From contig JBCBAC010000005.1 in assembly GCA_038532735.1 (NCBI GenBank), forward strand, positions 186,001-250,000: 64,000 nt of DNA, read 5' to 3'. Position numbers and translations under genes: made by a program. Source of the DNA: JAHTBL01 sp038532735. GTDB lineage: Bacteria > Pseudomonadota > Alphaproteobacteria > Rhodobacterales > Rhodobacteraceae. Under the pieces are notes generated by a model. That model made no database searches. It was given only the letters and a program-made list of their open reading frames with translations, and was not told where the DNA came from. Shown in pieces: positions 52,409-60,565 of the stretch (within the stretch, counting starts at the first letter, position 1; every line of letters starts with the position of its first letter).

Positions 52409-53362
52409 TCACTCGAACTCCATCTGCTCATAAACCCGGCCTGCGTTTCTGGTGGCCAGTTCTTCGAACGTGTCAAGATGGGTGTAGGGCGATTGATCGA
52501 CGTAATAGGCGTCCTCCAAACCACCACCCACCTCCAGATGCGCGCCGACCTGTTGACGCAGATAGACCAGATAATCCTTCGTATAGCGCCGCACCTGATC
52601 CATGTTTGTCGGATGGCCATGACCCGGGATCACATAAGTTGCGCCCAAGGGCTCAAAGCCCGCGTCCCAGGTTTCGATCCAGTCGGCGGTATAGGTGTGC
52701 TCAAAAATCGGCAGCATGCGTTCGTGAAAGGCCATATCGCCCGCGATCACCAGGCTTTGACGCGGCAACCAGACGACGATGTCGCCCGGAGAATGGGCAG
52801 GGCCCAGATAGCGGGCCTCAATCGTGAACTCCCCCAGCTCAACCGCGTAGATATCCTCAAACGTCTCTGTCGGGCCCTGCAGTTCAGTACCCTCGGCCTT
52901 GTCGCGATTATAGCGCTTCATGTTCTCAAGGATCTGCGGGCCGTACTCGGCAAACTCAGCCGCCGCGTCGACATGGGCGACGATCGGAACCCCTTGCTCG
53001 GCCCAATACCTGTTGCCCAGCATCGCGTGGCCTTGCCCGTTCTCGTTGAGGACCAAAACCACCGGCTCATCCGTGATCGCCTTGATCTCCTCATGCAGCG
53101 TTTGCGCCAGCCCGTAAGCCGCCCCCGCATTGACCACGACCACCCCCTCGCCCGTCACGATGAAGGACAGATTGTTGTTATGACCGGAATTTTCATAGGT
53201 CGGCGGGGCCGTTGCGCCAATGGCGGAGAACACGTGGGGGATCACTTCCACGGGTTTCTGATAGAGCAGCGAGCCCGGATATTGATCCGCGATATCCTCG
53301 CTCGCAAGGCTCAGCCCACCGATGCAGCACAGCGCTGCCGCGCAAAGAAAACCACGCATCAC
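52409..53362 (-). CDS. soxH: Metallo-beta-lactamase fold protein SoxH
   Basis: SoxH is a periplasmic hydrolase-like protein of unknown reaction in Sox clusters. The 317-residue protein has a signal peptide (LCAAALCCIGGLSLA) and an MBL fold. The usual HxHxDH motif is replaced by LVLNENGQGHAMLG, while GPAHSPGD, IAGDMAFHE and IPGHGHPT keep other metal ligands. It may therefore bind one metal or be catalytically altered. It has its own promoter with a SoxR-like site. Confidence 0.88.
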   Translation of the reverse strand: MMRGFLCAAALCCIGGLSLASEDIADQYPGSLLYQKPVEVIPHVFSAIGATAPPTYENSGHNNNLSFIVTGEGVVVVNAGAAYGLAQTLHEEIKAITDEPVVLVLNENGQGHAMLGNRYWAEQGVPIVAHVDAAAEFAEYGPQILENMKRYNRDKAEGTELQGPTETFEDIYAVELGEFTIEARYLGPAHSPGDIVVWLPRQSLVIAGDMAFHERMLPIFEHTYTADWIETWDAGFEPLGATYVIPGHGHPTNMDQVRRYTKDYLVYLRQQVGAHLEVGGGLEDAYYVDQSPYTHLDTFEELATRNAGRVYEQMEFE

Positions 53363-53370
53363 ATCCTCCC

Positions 53371-53386
53371 ATTCAATTTTTTGAAT
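53371..53386. promoter_or_regulatory. Proposed SoxR operator upstream of soxH
   Basis: ATTCAATTTTTTGAAT is a perfect ATTC-N8-GAAT with 6-bp inverted arms (ATTCAA / TTGAAT). It lies nine bases upstream of the soxH start codon, so a bound repressor would block initiation. It shares arm spacing with the soxX site. Confidence 0.55.
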
Positions 53387-53422
53387 AAGATGCGAAAGCG
53401 CGCGTTAAGTCAATGAAAAGGC

Positions 53423-54475
53423 TTATTCGGCAGGCACCGCAACACCGCCGCGCGCGCCCGTCAGAACGCGGTCAGTAAGCAAAGCCCCAATGATCACAAA
53501 GACCAACACAAACGCCGCCGCAAAGCTGAGTGTCGCCGTCCCGGAAAGCCCCGCGCCCACCGTGCAGCCGCCTGCCAGAACGCCGCCAAAGCCCATCAGT
53601 GACGCGCCCAGCAGATAGCGGCCCGTCTGGCGCGGTGTCTCAAAACCCTGCCATACGAACTCACGCGCAATCAGCGCCGCGATCAGGCTACCGCCAATCA
53701 CACCAGCGGTCAGGCCCACGCCGAAACCTGCCGGGATTGCACTGCTCGCGATGGTCCAGAAGAGCGTGTCCGCCCACGGCAAGGTGAAGGACAGCGACCG
53801 CATCGCAATCGGGTCGAAATCATCAAACAGCACATAACCCGTGCCAACCCAGCCCGCCGGGATCAAAAGGCCAATCGCCCCGCCCAAAGCCAACTGCCGC
53901 CAGCCCGCACCGGATCGCACCGCAATCGTCAAAGCGGCAATTGCCAGAACAGCCGTCCAGACTGCCACGCCACCCGGCAGGCCCGCGAAGGAGGTGATAC
54001 CAAGATCGACGGTCAACGACCCAACACTTGTCCGCACTGGAGCCAAAACGCCTTTCAGCGTGGCATGTGCCACCATCGCAAAGGCAACAATCACGATCAG
54101 CGAGCGGGTGTTTCCGGTGCCAAGCAGCACCGTCTGGCGCGAGATGCAGCCGCGTGTCAGCACCATGCCTGCGCCAAAAACCAAGCCGCCCAGCGCGATG
54201 GAGGCGATCGGCATCGCATCCGCTATAAATCGATGATCTGCAAAGGAAATCAGCCCTGTGGCGACAGCGGCTTGTGTCCCCAAAAGCGCTGTCGCCAGCG
54301 CCATGATCCATGTGCCAAACGCTTGTTTGCGATCTGTGCTTTCCGCCACCAGACCGCGGCGAATGCAAAAGCGGGAGCGCTGCGCGAGAACGCCAAACAC
54401 CAGCCCCAGCACCGCGCCTAGAAGGAGCGAGGCTGTCAAAGGGGTCATCTCTCCGAGGTTCAGATCAGCAAACAT
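53423..54475 (-). CDS. YeeE/YedE family permease (second SoxT-like)
   Basis: The 350-residue inner-membrane protein has two YeeE/YedE halves with Cys motifs QRSRFCIRRGLV, LTRGCISRQTVLLG and AGGCTVGAGLSG. Family members import thiosulfate or sulfur compounds. It resembles the soxT product at the other end of the cluster but is clearly distinct in sequence. It lies upstream of soxH on the same strand and would form the outer boundary of the sox region. Confidence 0.87.
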   Translation of the reverse strand: MFADLNLGEMTPLTASLLLGAVLGLVFGVLAQRSRFCIRRGLVAESTDRKQAFGTWIMALATALLGTQAAVATGLISFADHRFIADAMPIASIALGGLVFGAGMVLTRGCISRQTVLLGTGNTRSLIVIVAFAMVAHATLKGVLAPVRTSVGSLTVDLGITSFAGLPGGVAVWTAVLAIAALTIAVRSGAGWRQLALGGAIGLLIPAGWVGTGYVLFDDFDPIAMRSLSFTLPWADTLFWTIASSAIPAGFGVGLTAGVIGGSLIAALIAREFVWQGFETPRQTGRYLLGASLMGFGGVLAGGCTVGAGLSGTATLSFAAAFVLVFVIIGALLTDRVLTGARGGVAVPAE

Positions 54476-54718
54476 CAGCGGTCTCCAGCCAGATTAGCAG
54501 CGCCGCCTTTGACCACATCTCCTTATGGGGCGCAAACGCGCCAGGCAGAACAACATTCTTCCCAAACGCAAAAATGGCGCCTTTCGTTCCGCCAGCGCTG
54601 CGCTGCCGAAAACCTATGTCAGGCTCACCGCGCCGGTCGGCACACCTGATCCCTTTTTGCACCTTCCTTTCAGACCCACCCTGTGATGAGGTCACAACGC
54701 AATGTGAAAGGCACCGAT

Positions 54719-55846
54719 ATGTCCCCGCTCAACGGTCTGAAAGTCATCGAAATCGCTCGCATTCTGGCCGGACCCTGGGCCGGTCAGGCGCTGGCTGATC
54801 TGGGGGCAGAGGTGCTTAAGATCGAAGCACCTCAAGGCGATGACACCCGCCGCTGGGGCCCGCCCTTCATTGAGCGGGAGGGCGATGTCTCTGCCGCGTA
54901 TTTCTACGCGTGCAATCGCGGGAAGACCTCGCTTGTGATCGACTTCTCGACCCCTGAAGGGCAGGCCCAACTGCGCGATCTGATCAAGGATGCCGATATC
55001 CTGATCGAGAATTTCAAGGTCGGCGGGCTTGCCAAATACGAACTCGATTACGCCAGCCTCAGCGCGCTCAATCCGCGGCTGATCTATTGCTCCATCACAG
55101 GGTTCGGCCAAGACGGCCCCTATGCCGACCGCGCAGGCTATGACTTCATGATCCAGGGGCTGTCCGGGCTGATGTCGATCACCGGGGAGCCTGACGGCCA
55201 GCCACAAAAAGTGGGTGTGGCCGTCACCGATATCGTCACGGGCCTCTATGCCACGACCGGCATCCTTGCCGCGGTGGAGCAGCGCCACCGCACCGGCAAG
55301 GGCCAGCATATCGACATGGCATTGATGGATTGCGCGACGGCCCTGCTGGCCAACCAAGCGATGAACTATCTGGCGACCGGCACGGCCCCTTTGCGCAAAG
55401 GCAACGCACACCCCAATATCGCGCCCTATCAAGTGCTGCCCACCGCCAATGGCCACATCATCGCGGCGGTCGGCAATGATGGTCAGTTTCAACGCTTCTG
55501 TGCGCTGTTGGGCTGTGCCGCGCTGGCCGACGACCCGCGGTATCACAGTAACGCACTCCGAGTGGAGAACAGAGAGGCGCTGACAGAGACACTGGAAGCC
55601 GAAACCGCGAAATGGGACGCTGCCGACCTGCTTGCAGCCTGTGCTGCGGCCACTGTTCCAGCGGGCCCGATCAACGATATCGCGCAGGTCTTTGATGACC
55701 CGCAGGTACGGCATCGCGGCCTTCAGATTACCCCCGATGGCGTGCCTGGCGTGCGAGGGCCTTGGCAGTTCTCGGACGCTGACTTGACCCTTACGCGCAC
55801 GGCCCCGGTCTTGCCCGTTGAGTATTTGGACACAAAAGAAGACTAG
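54719..55846 (+). CDS. CaiB/BaiF family CoA-transferase
   Basis: The 375-residue protein has the class III CoA-transferase N-terminus (MSPLNGLKVIEIARILAGPWAGQALADLGAEVLKIE). Conserved YFYACNRGKTSL and the catalytic Asp region GQHIDMALMDCATALLANQ follow. It moves CoA between an acyl-CoA and an organic acid, such as succinate or formate; the specific acid is unknown. The C-terminal codons for EYLDTKED lie in a copy of a dispersed repeat, so the tail may have been changed by it. Confidence 0.9.
   Translation: MSPLNGLKVIEIARILAGPWAGQALADLGAEVLKIEAPQGDDTRRWGPPFIEREGDVSAAYFYACNRGKTSLVIDFSTPEGQAQLRDLIKDADILIENFKVGGLAKYELDYASLSALNPRLIYCSITGFGQDGPYADRAGYDFMIQGLSGLMSITGEPDGQPQKVGVAVTDIVTGLYATTGILAAVEQRHRTGKGQHIDMALMDCATALLANQAMNYLATGTAPLRKGNAHPNIAPYQVLPTANGHIIAAVGNDGQFQRFCALLGCAALADDPRYHSNALRVENREALTETLEAETAKWDAADLLAACAAATVPAGPINDIAQVFDDPQVRHRGLQITPDGVPGVRGPWQFSDADLTLTRTAPVLPVEYLDTKED
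55820..55843 (-). repeat. Dispersed repeat copy inside the CoA-transferase 3' end
   Basis: On the minus strand the segment GTCTTCTTTTGTGTCC then AAATACTC matches the repeat core seen near 21.73 and 27.86 kb at about 20 of 23 positions. It covers the last codons of the CoA-transferase gene. Confidence 0.5.
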
Positions 55847-55910
55847 GGGTTCACGCCGCCTCAACCCGGCCTAAGTGATGGGTCAGGGGTAAAAAGGGCG
55901 CAAAACAGCC

Positions 55911-56567
55911 GTGTTGCAGGTCGAAAACTTAACCAAAACATACCCTTCCGAGGATGGCGTTCAAACCGTCCTTGGGGGCGTATCCTTGTCACTGGATGCG
56001 GGCGAGAGCCTTGCGCTGACAGGCGAAAGCGGCTCTGGCAAGAGCACGCTGTTAACCCTTGTGGCGGGCCTAGATCACCCTGATGGCGGCACGATCCGGT
56101 TCCAAAACCATGATCTGACACACCTCGATGATGCCGCCCGCGCTGATCTGCGCCGCGGTCAGATCGGCGTGATTTTTCAGCAGTTCAACCTGATTCCGTC
56201 GCTGGATGTAGCCGCAAATATCGCTTTTCATGCGCGTCTTTCAGGACAAGCGGACGCCGATTGGTGCGAGACTTTGGCCGAACGGCTTGGGCTTGCGGGC
56301 CATCTGACACGCTATCCCGAGCAGCTTTCGGGCGGTCAGCAACAACGCGTCGCCATCGCCCGCACGCTGGCCGCGCGACCCAAACTGGTGCTGGCCGATG
56401 AGCCAACCGGTAACCTTGATGAAGACAGCTCTGACATCGTGCTGGACCTGCTAATTGAGGGCGTGCGCGAGACGGGTGCCGCCCTTCTGATGGTCACGCA
56501 CTCCCTCCGGCAAGCCGAAAAACTGGACCGCCGTTTGCATTTGTCTCATGGGCGGATCAGCCCATGA
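55911..56567 (+). CDS. ABC transporter ATP-binding protein (LolD/MacB type)
   Basis: The 218-residue protein is the ATPase of a Type VII (LolD/MacB-like) transporter. It has Walker A LTGESGSGKST, signature LSGGQQQRVAIARTLA and Walker B LVLADEPTGNLD. It starts with GTG. The stop overlaps the permease start in an ATGA junction. Together with the FtsX-like permease and a lipocalin-like protein it probably moves a lipid or hydrophobic molecule. Confidence 0.93.
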   Translation: MLQVENLTKTYPSEDGVQTVLGGVSLSLDAGESLALTGESGSGKSTLLTLVAGLDHPDGGTIRFQNHDLTHLDDAARADLRRGQIGVIFQQFNLIPSLDVAANIAFHARLSGQADADWCETLAERLGLAGHLTRYPEQLSGGQQQRVAIARTLAARPKLVLADEPTGNLDEDSSDIVLDLLIEGVRETGAALLMVTHSLRQAEKLDRRLHLSHGRISP

Positions 56568-58954
56568 GGCGCGCGGCTTTCAACGCCCTTATCTCCCACT
56601 GGCGCAAGCATCCTGTTCAACTGGTCAGCTTGCTACTGGGCCTCGCCTTGGCCACAGCGCTTTGGTCCGGCGTTCAGGCGATCAACGCCGAAGCGCGTGC
56701 GAGTTATGATCGCGCGGCGGGCATTCTCGGCCAGGATGAGCTTCAGCGGCTGGAGCCGCGCGCGGGTACGATCCCGCTCGCCGATTACATCAAAATTCGT
56801 CGCGCAGGGTGGCTTGCCTCCCCCGTCATGGACGGTGCCATTAACCTTAACGAGGCGCAGGCGCGGCTCATCGGGATTGATCCGCTGACGACGCCGCCGC
56901 AAAGCTCCCCTGTCGATTTGTCCGGCGATGGCGATCTGCAGGCCTTCGTGATGGACGGCCTTCTTTTCGCCCATCCAGAAACCGCCGCGCAGATTCCCGA
57001 CACCCTGCCGCTCGTGCGCGCCACAGACACGCTGACGCCGGGGATCATCATCACCGATCTCAGCACCGCGTCCGAGCTTCTGGGGACCGACAATTTCGCG
57101 CGCCTCATCCTCGCGCCTGAACAGCCGATCAACTTACCGCCCCTGTCCGAGGTCGCACCAAATCTGCTTCTTGTGGCCCCGGAAGAAGGCAATGACATTG
57201 CGCGGCTCACCGACAGTTTTCACCTGAACCTGACCGCCTTCGGGCTACTCTCCTTCGGCGTCGGGCTTTTCATCGTTCACGCCGCCATCGGCCTCGCGTT
57301 TGAGCAACGCCGCCCGCTTTTTCGAACGCTCCGCGCTTTGGGCCTACGCAAATCGACCCTGCTTGGTCTTTTGGCCAGTGAGCTCTTCGCGCTCGCCCTG
57401 ATCGCGGGAACACTCGGCGTGGCGCTTGGCTATCTGGTTGCAGCCGCCCTGCTTCCAGATGTGGCCGCCACCCTGCGCGGCCTTTACGGCGCACAGGTCT
57501 CCGGCGCGCTAACCTTGGATCCCGCATGGTGGCTGTCGGGCCTTGCCATCGCGCTTCTTGGAACGGCGGTCGCGGGCGCCCAAAGCCTTTGGCGCACAGC
57601 GCAATTGCCGATCCTTGCGCCCGCACAACCGCGCGCCTGGGCAATTGCTTCTCTGAAATCACTCAAGCGCCAAGCCGTTGCAGGCGTTGGATTAATCGCC
57701 GTCGCAGCGTTGCTTGCAGCCCATGGATCCGGCCTGACAATCGGCTTTGTCTTGCTAGGCTGTCTGTTGGTTGGCGCCGCGCTGACATTGCCCCTTTTCC
57801 TGCATTTTTCCTTAAATCTCGCGTCGCGGTTCAGCCGCACCGCGCTCTCTGATTGGACTCTCGCAGACACGCGGCAACAGGTGCCGGGCCTGTCACTCGC
57901 ACTCATGGCGCTGCTACTCGCGATGGCCGCGAACATTGGCGTGGGCACGATGGTCAGCTCTTTCCGGGTGACGTTTACGGGCTGGCTGGACCAGCGGCTT
58001 GCGGCCCAACTTTACGTCACCGCGCGCGATCAAGCGGAGGCGGAGGCGTTGGCGCAACAGCTGGACGGCGCCGTCGATGCGATCTTGCCCATCCGCTACA
58101 TCGAGGCACAGATCGAGGGTGCGCCTGGCCAAGTCTACGGCATTATCGACGACATCACATACCGCGAAAATTGGCCCCTTCTGGCTGCCGCCCCAGATGT
58201 TTGGGACCGCCTTGCCGCAGGCGACGGCGCGCTGATCAACGAGCAGCTCAGCCTTCGCGAAAGCCTTACCCCGGGCGACACGGTCCGCCTTGGGCCTGTG
58301 CAATTTACGGTGCTCGGCGTCTATTCCGACTACGGAAATCCGCGTGGCGAGGCGATTCTGTCGCTTGACCAACTTCGTGCACAAGGGGCGCAAATCGAGG
58401 GGCTCAACTTCGCTCTCCGGCTACCCGAGACCCGCGTCGGCGAAGTGACCGAGCTCCTCACAAACGCCGGTCTTCCCGCCCGAAACATCCGCGATCAGGC
58501 CGCGATCAAGGCCTTTTCCCTCGACGTGTTTGAACGCACATTCACCGTCACAGGTGCGCTGAATGTGTTAACACTTGGGGTCGCCACACTGGCCCTTTTG
58601 ACCAGCCTGTTAACCTTATCGACGATGCGTTTGCCGCAGCTTGCCCCGGTCTGGGCCATGGGCCTGACCCGCGAAAAGCTGGCGCGGCTCGAGCTGTTGC
58701 GTGCTGTCATCCTGGCGGCTTTGACCGCCCTGGTCGCACTGCCCGTCGGCCTTGCGCTCGCCTGGGTCCTGCTGGCCATCGTCAATGTGGAGGCTTTCGG
58801 CTGGCGGCTTCCAATGGCGTTGTTCCCTGGCGATTGGATCGGCCTTTTCGTGGCCGCTTTGATCGCCGCCGCGCTCTCTGCTGCGTGGCCCGCACACCGC
58901 CTCGCGACTCGCCCCGCCGCCGATCTGATCAAGGTATTCGCACATGAGCGTTAG
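56564..58954 (+). CDS. FtsX-like ABC transporter permease
   Basis: The 796-residue membrane protein has an N-terminal transmembrane helix and a periplasmic domain (about 45-220), then a first set of helices with LFIVHAAIGLAFEQRRPLFRTLRALG. A central pair of helices leads to a second periplasmic domain, and a C-terminal FtsX module follows (MRLPQLAPVWAMGLTREKLARLELLRAV). This is the duplicated YbbP/LolCE-type layout. It overlaps both neighbours. Confidence 0.9.
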   Translation: MRRAAFNALISHWRKHPVQLVSLLLGLALATALWSGVQAINAEARASYDRAAGILGQDELQRLEPRAGTIPLADYIKIRRAGWLASPVMDGAINLNEAQARLIGIDPLTTPPQSSPVDLSGDGDLQAFVMDGLLFAHPETAAQIPDTLPLVRATDTLTPGIIITDLSTASELLGTDNFARLILAPEQPINLPPLSEVAPNLLLVAPEEGNDIARLTDSFHLNLTAFGLLSFGVGLFIVHAAIGLAFEQRRPLFRTLRALGLRKSTLLGLLASELFALALIAGTLGVALGYLVAAALLPDVAATLRGLYGAQVSGALTLDPAWWLSGLAIALLGTAVAGAQSLWRTAQLPILAPAQPRAWAIASLKSLKRQAVAGVGLIAVAALLAAHGSGLTIGFVLLGCLLVGAALTLPLFLHFSLNLASRFSRTALSDWTLADTRQQVPGLSLALMALLLAMAANIGVGTMVSSFRVTFTGWLDQRLAAQLYVTARDQAEAEALAQQLDGAVDAILPIRYIEAQIEGAPGQVYGIIDDITYRENWPLLAAAPDVWDRLAAGDGALINEQLSLRESLTPGDTVRLGPVQFTVLGVYSDYGNPRGEAILSLDQLRAQGAQIEGLNFALRLPETRVGEVTELLTNAGLPARNIRDQAAIKAFSLDVFERTFTVTGALNVLTLGVATLALLTSLLTLSTMRLPQLAPVWAMGLTREKLARLELLRAVILAALTALVALPVGLALAWVLLAIVNVEAFGWRLPMALFPGDWIGLFVAALIAAALSAAWPAHRLATRPAADLIKVFAHER

Positions 58955-59999
58955 GTTCCTCGCCCTCCTCATTTGGCTCTGGGCCAGCGGCCTCTCCGCG
59001 CAGGGCTTCGCGGGACTTGGGACCGATGCCGAAGGGTTTGCAATCCCTGAAAGGGGGACAGAATTAACCTTTCCTGACGATCACGGCGCGCATCCGGAAT
59101 ACCGTATCGAGTGGTGGTATCTGACGGCCGTCCTTCAAGGCGAAGACGGGCGCGATTACGGCGTGCAATGGACGCTCTTCCGCTCTGCCATCGAGCCCGA
59201 GGCCGGGTCCGGCTGGGACACGCCACAGCTTTGGATGGGCCACGCTGGCATCACCACGCCCGAGCTTCATTTCGTTGCCGAACGCCTCGCACGCGGTGGC
59301 GTCGGGCAAGCCGGGGTCATTGCCGATCCGTTCGAGGCCTGGATCGACGACTGGTCGATGACCAGCACGGCGACCAGCGGCGATCAACTAGATGCGTTAA
59401 CCATTACCGCCCGCGGGATGGAGGCGGCCTACACCCTCGATCTGACCGCGACGGGTCCGCTCGTCTTCCAAGGCGACCGCGGCTATTCGGTCAAATCCGC
59501 GTCGGGTCAAGCCAGTTACTATTACTCACAGCCCTTCTTTGAAGTGTCCGGCGCGCTTACTCTTCCGGATGGGCCTGTGAAAGTCACCGGCAAAGCGTGG
59601 CTAGATCGGGAATGGTCGTCGCAGCCGCTGGCTGAAGATCAAACCGGCTGGGACTGGTTCTCGCTCCATTTTGACAACGGTGCGAAGCTGATGGGCTTTG
59701 GGCTACGCAGTGAGACAGGCGTTTTTACCTCGGCTACTTATATTTCAGCCGATGGCACGCCGACACCTTACGGCGACGGCGCGTTAACCTTAACGCCGTT
59801 AACCTTAACGGAGGTCGCGGGCCGTCAAATCCCAACCGAATGGCGCGTCGAACTTCCCGCGCAGGGCATCGACGTGACAACAAAACCGGTCAATCCACAA
59901 AGCTGGATGGACACGCTTTTCCCCTATTGGGAGGGCCCACTCGGCTTTTCCGGTTCTCACACCGGCGTCGGCTATTTGGAGATGACCGGCTATGAGTGA
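58944..59999 (+). CDS. AttH/CrtC-like lipocalin-domain protein
   Basis: The 351-residue protein has a signal peptide (LALLIWLWASGLSAQ) and a double-lipocalin AttH/carotenoid 1,2-hydratase-like domain: HGAHPEYRIEWWYLTAVLQ, YYYSQPFFEVSGAL, GKAWLDREWSSQPL and WDWFSLHFDNG. Linked to an LolD/FtsX exporter it would be the periplasmic ligand carrier; true carotenoid hydration is unlikely without crt genes nearby. It overlaps the permease gene by 11 bases. A 15-base tandem repeat lies in the frame (two LTLT units). Confidence 0.87.
   Translation: MSVRFLALLIWLWASGLSAQGFAGLGTDAEGFAIPERGTELTFPDDHGAHPEYRIEWWYLTAVLQGEDGRDYGVQWTLFRSAIEPEAGSGWDTPQLWMGHAGITTPELHFVAERLARGGVGQAGVIADPFEAWIDDWSMTSTATSGDQLDALTITARGMEAAYTLDLTATGPLVFQGDRGYSVKSASGQASYYYSQPFFEVSGALTLPDGPVKVTGKAWLDREWSSQPLAEDQTGWDWFSLHFDNGAKLMGFGLRSETGVFTSATYISADGTPTPYGDGALTLTPLTLTEVAGRQIPTEWRVELPAQGIDVTTKPVNPQSWMDTLFPYWEGPLGFSGSHTGVGYLEMTGYE
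59782..59811 (+). repeat. Two-copy 15-base tandem repeat in the AttH-like gene
   Basis: CGTTAACCTTAACG occurs twice in direct 15-base register and encodes LTLTP-LTLTE. Both copies contain TTAACC, a hexamer frequent in this part of the window. Confidence 0.75.
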
Positions 60000-60540
60000 C
60001 GCCTTTCAGACGCTCGACGGCACGCTGCGCCAGGTTTGGCAACGCCTCGCGCGAGGTACAAAAGACCGCCGCGCCGCCACGCGAAACTCGACCCTTGCCA
60101 CGGTCAGCGAGACTGGACCGGAAGCCCGAACCGTCGTCCTGCGCGGCGTCGATCCTGACGCAAAGACCCTTGAGATTCACACGGATCGCCGCTCTGGAAA
60201 GGTGACTGAGTTAACCAAAAACCCACACGCCACACTCCATGTGTGGGACGCCAAAGCCAACCTGCAGATCCGCTTGCGGTGCAAAGCGACGCTGACCCAT
60301 GCCAACGCCGCGAAATGGGCGCGGATCCCCGAAAATGCGCAGCGGGTCTATGGCGGCTCGCCCGCTCCTGGCCAGCCGATCGCCTCACCCGAGGCGCATG
60401 ACGCTACCCCAAACCGCGACGATTTCACGGTCATTACGCTTGAGGTCCTTCAAATCGAAACGCTCTACCTCGGGCCCGACCTGCACCGACGCGCACAGTT
60501 TGATGCACCTGATTGGCAGGGTCGCTGGATCGCCCCCTAA
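59992..60540 (+). CDS. Pyridoxamine 5'-phosphate oxidase-family flavin protein
   Basis: The 182-residue protein has the PNPOx-like split barrel: ATRNSTLATVSETGPEARTVVLRGVD, TDRRSGKVTELTKNPHATLHVWD, and ALTHANAAKWARIPENAQRVYGG. It should bind FMN, but the fold is also used by heme and F420 proteins, so the reaction is unknown. It overlaps the AttH-like gene by eight bases and ends the four-gene rightward operon. Confidence 0.88.
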   Translation: MSDAFQTLDGTLRQVWQRLARGTKDRRAATRNSTLATVSETGPEARTVVLRGVDPDAKTLEIHTDRRSGKVTELTKNPHATLHVWDAKANLQIRLRCKATLTHANAAKWARIPENAQRVYGGSPAPGQPIASPEAHDATPNRDDFTVITLEVLQIETLYLGPDLHRRAQFDAPDWQGRWIAP

Positions 60541-60565
60541 GTCATTCTGATTGAAAGAAACTCCC

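Noticed and set aside
54692..55864. Long minus-strand frame opposite the CoA-transferase (390 codons)
   Set aside because: Antisense shadow of a well-recognised enzyme.
58944..59999. Assignment as a true carotenoid 1,2-hydratase (CrtC)
   Set aside because: The sequence is in the AttH/CrtC superfamily, but no carotenoid genes are nearby and it is linked to an ABC exporter.
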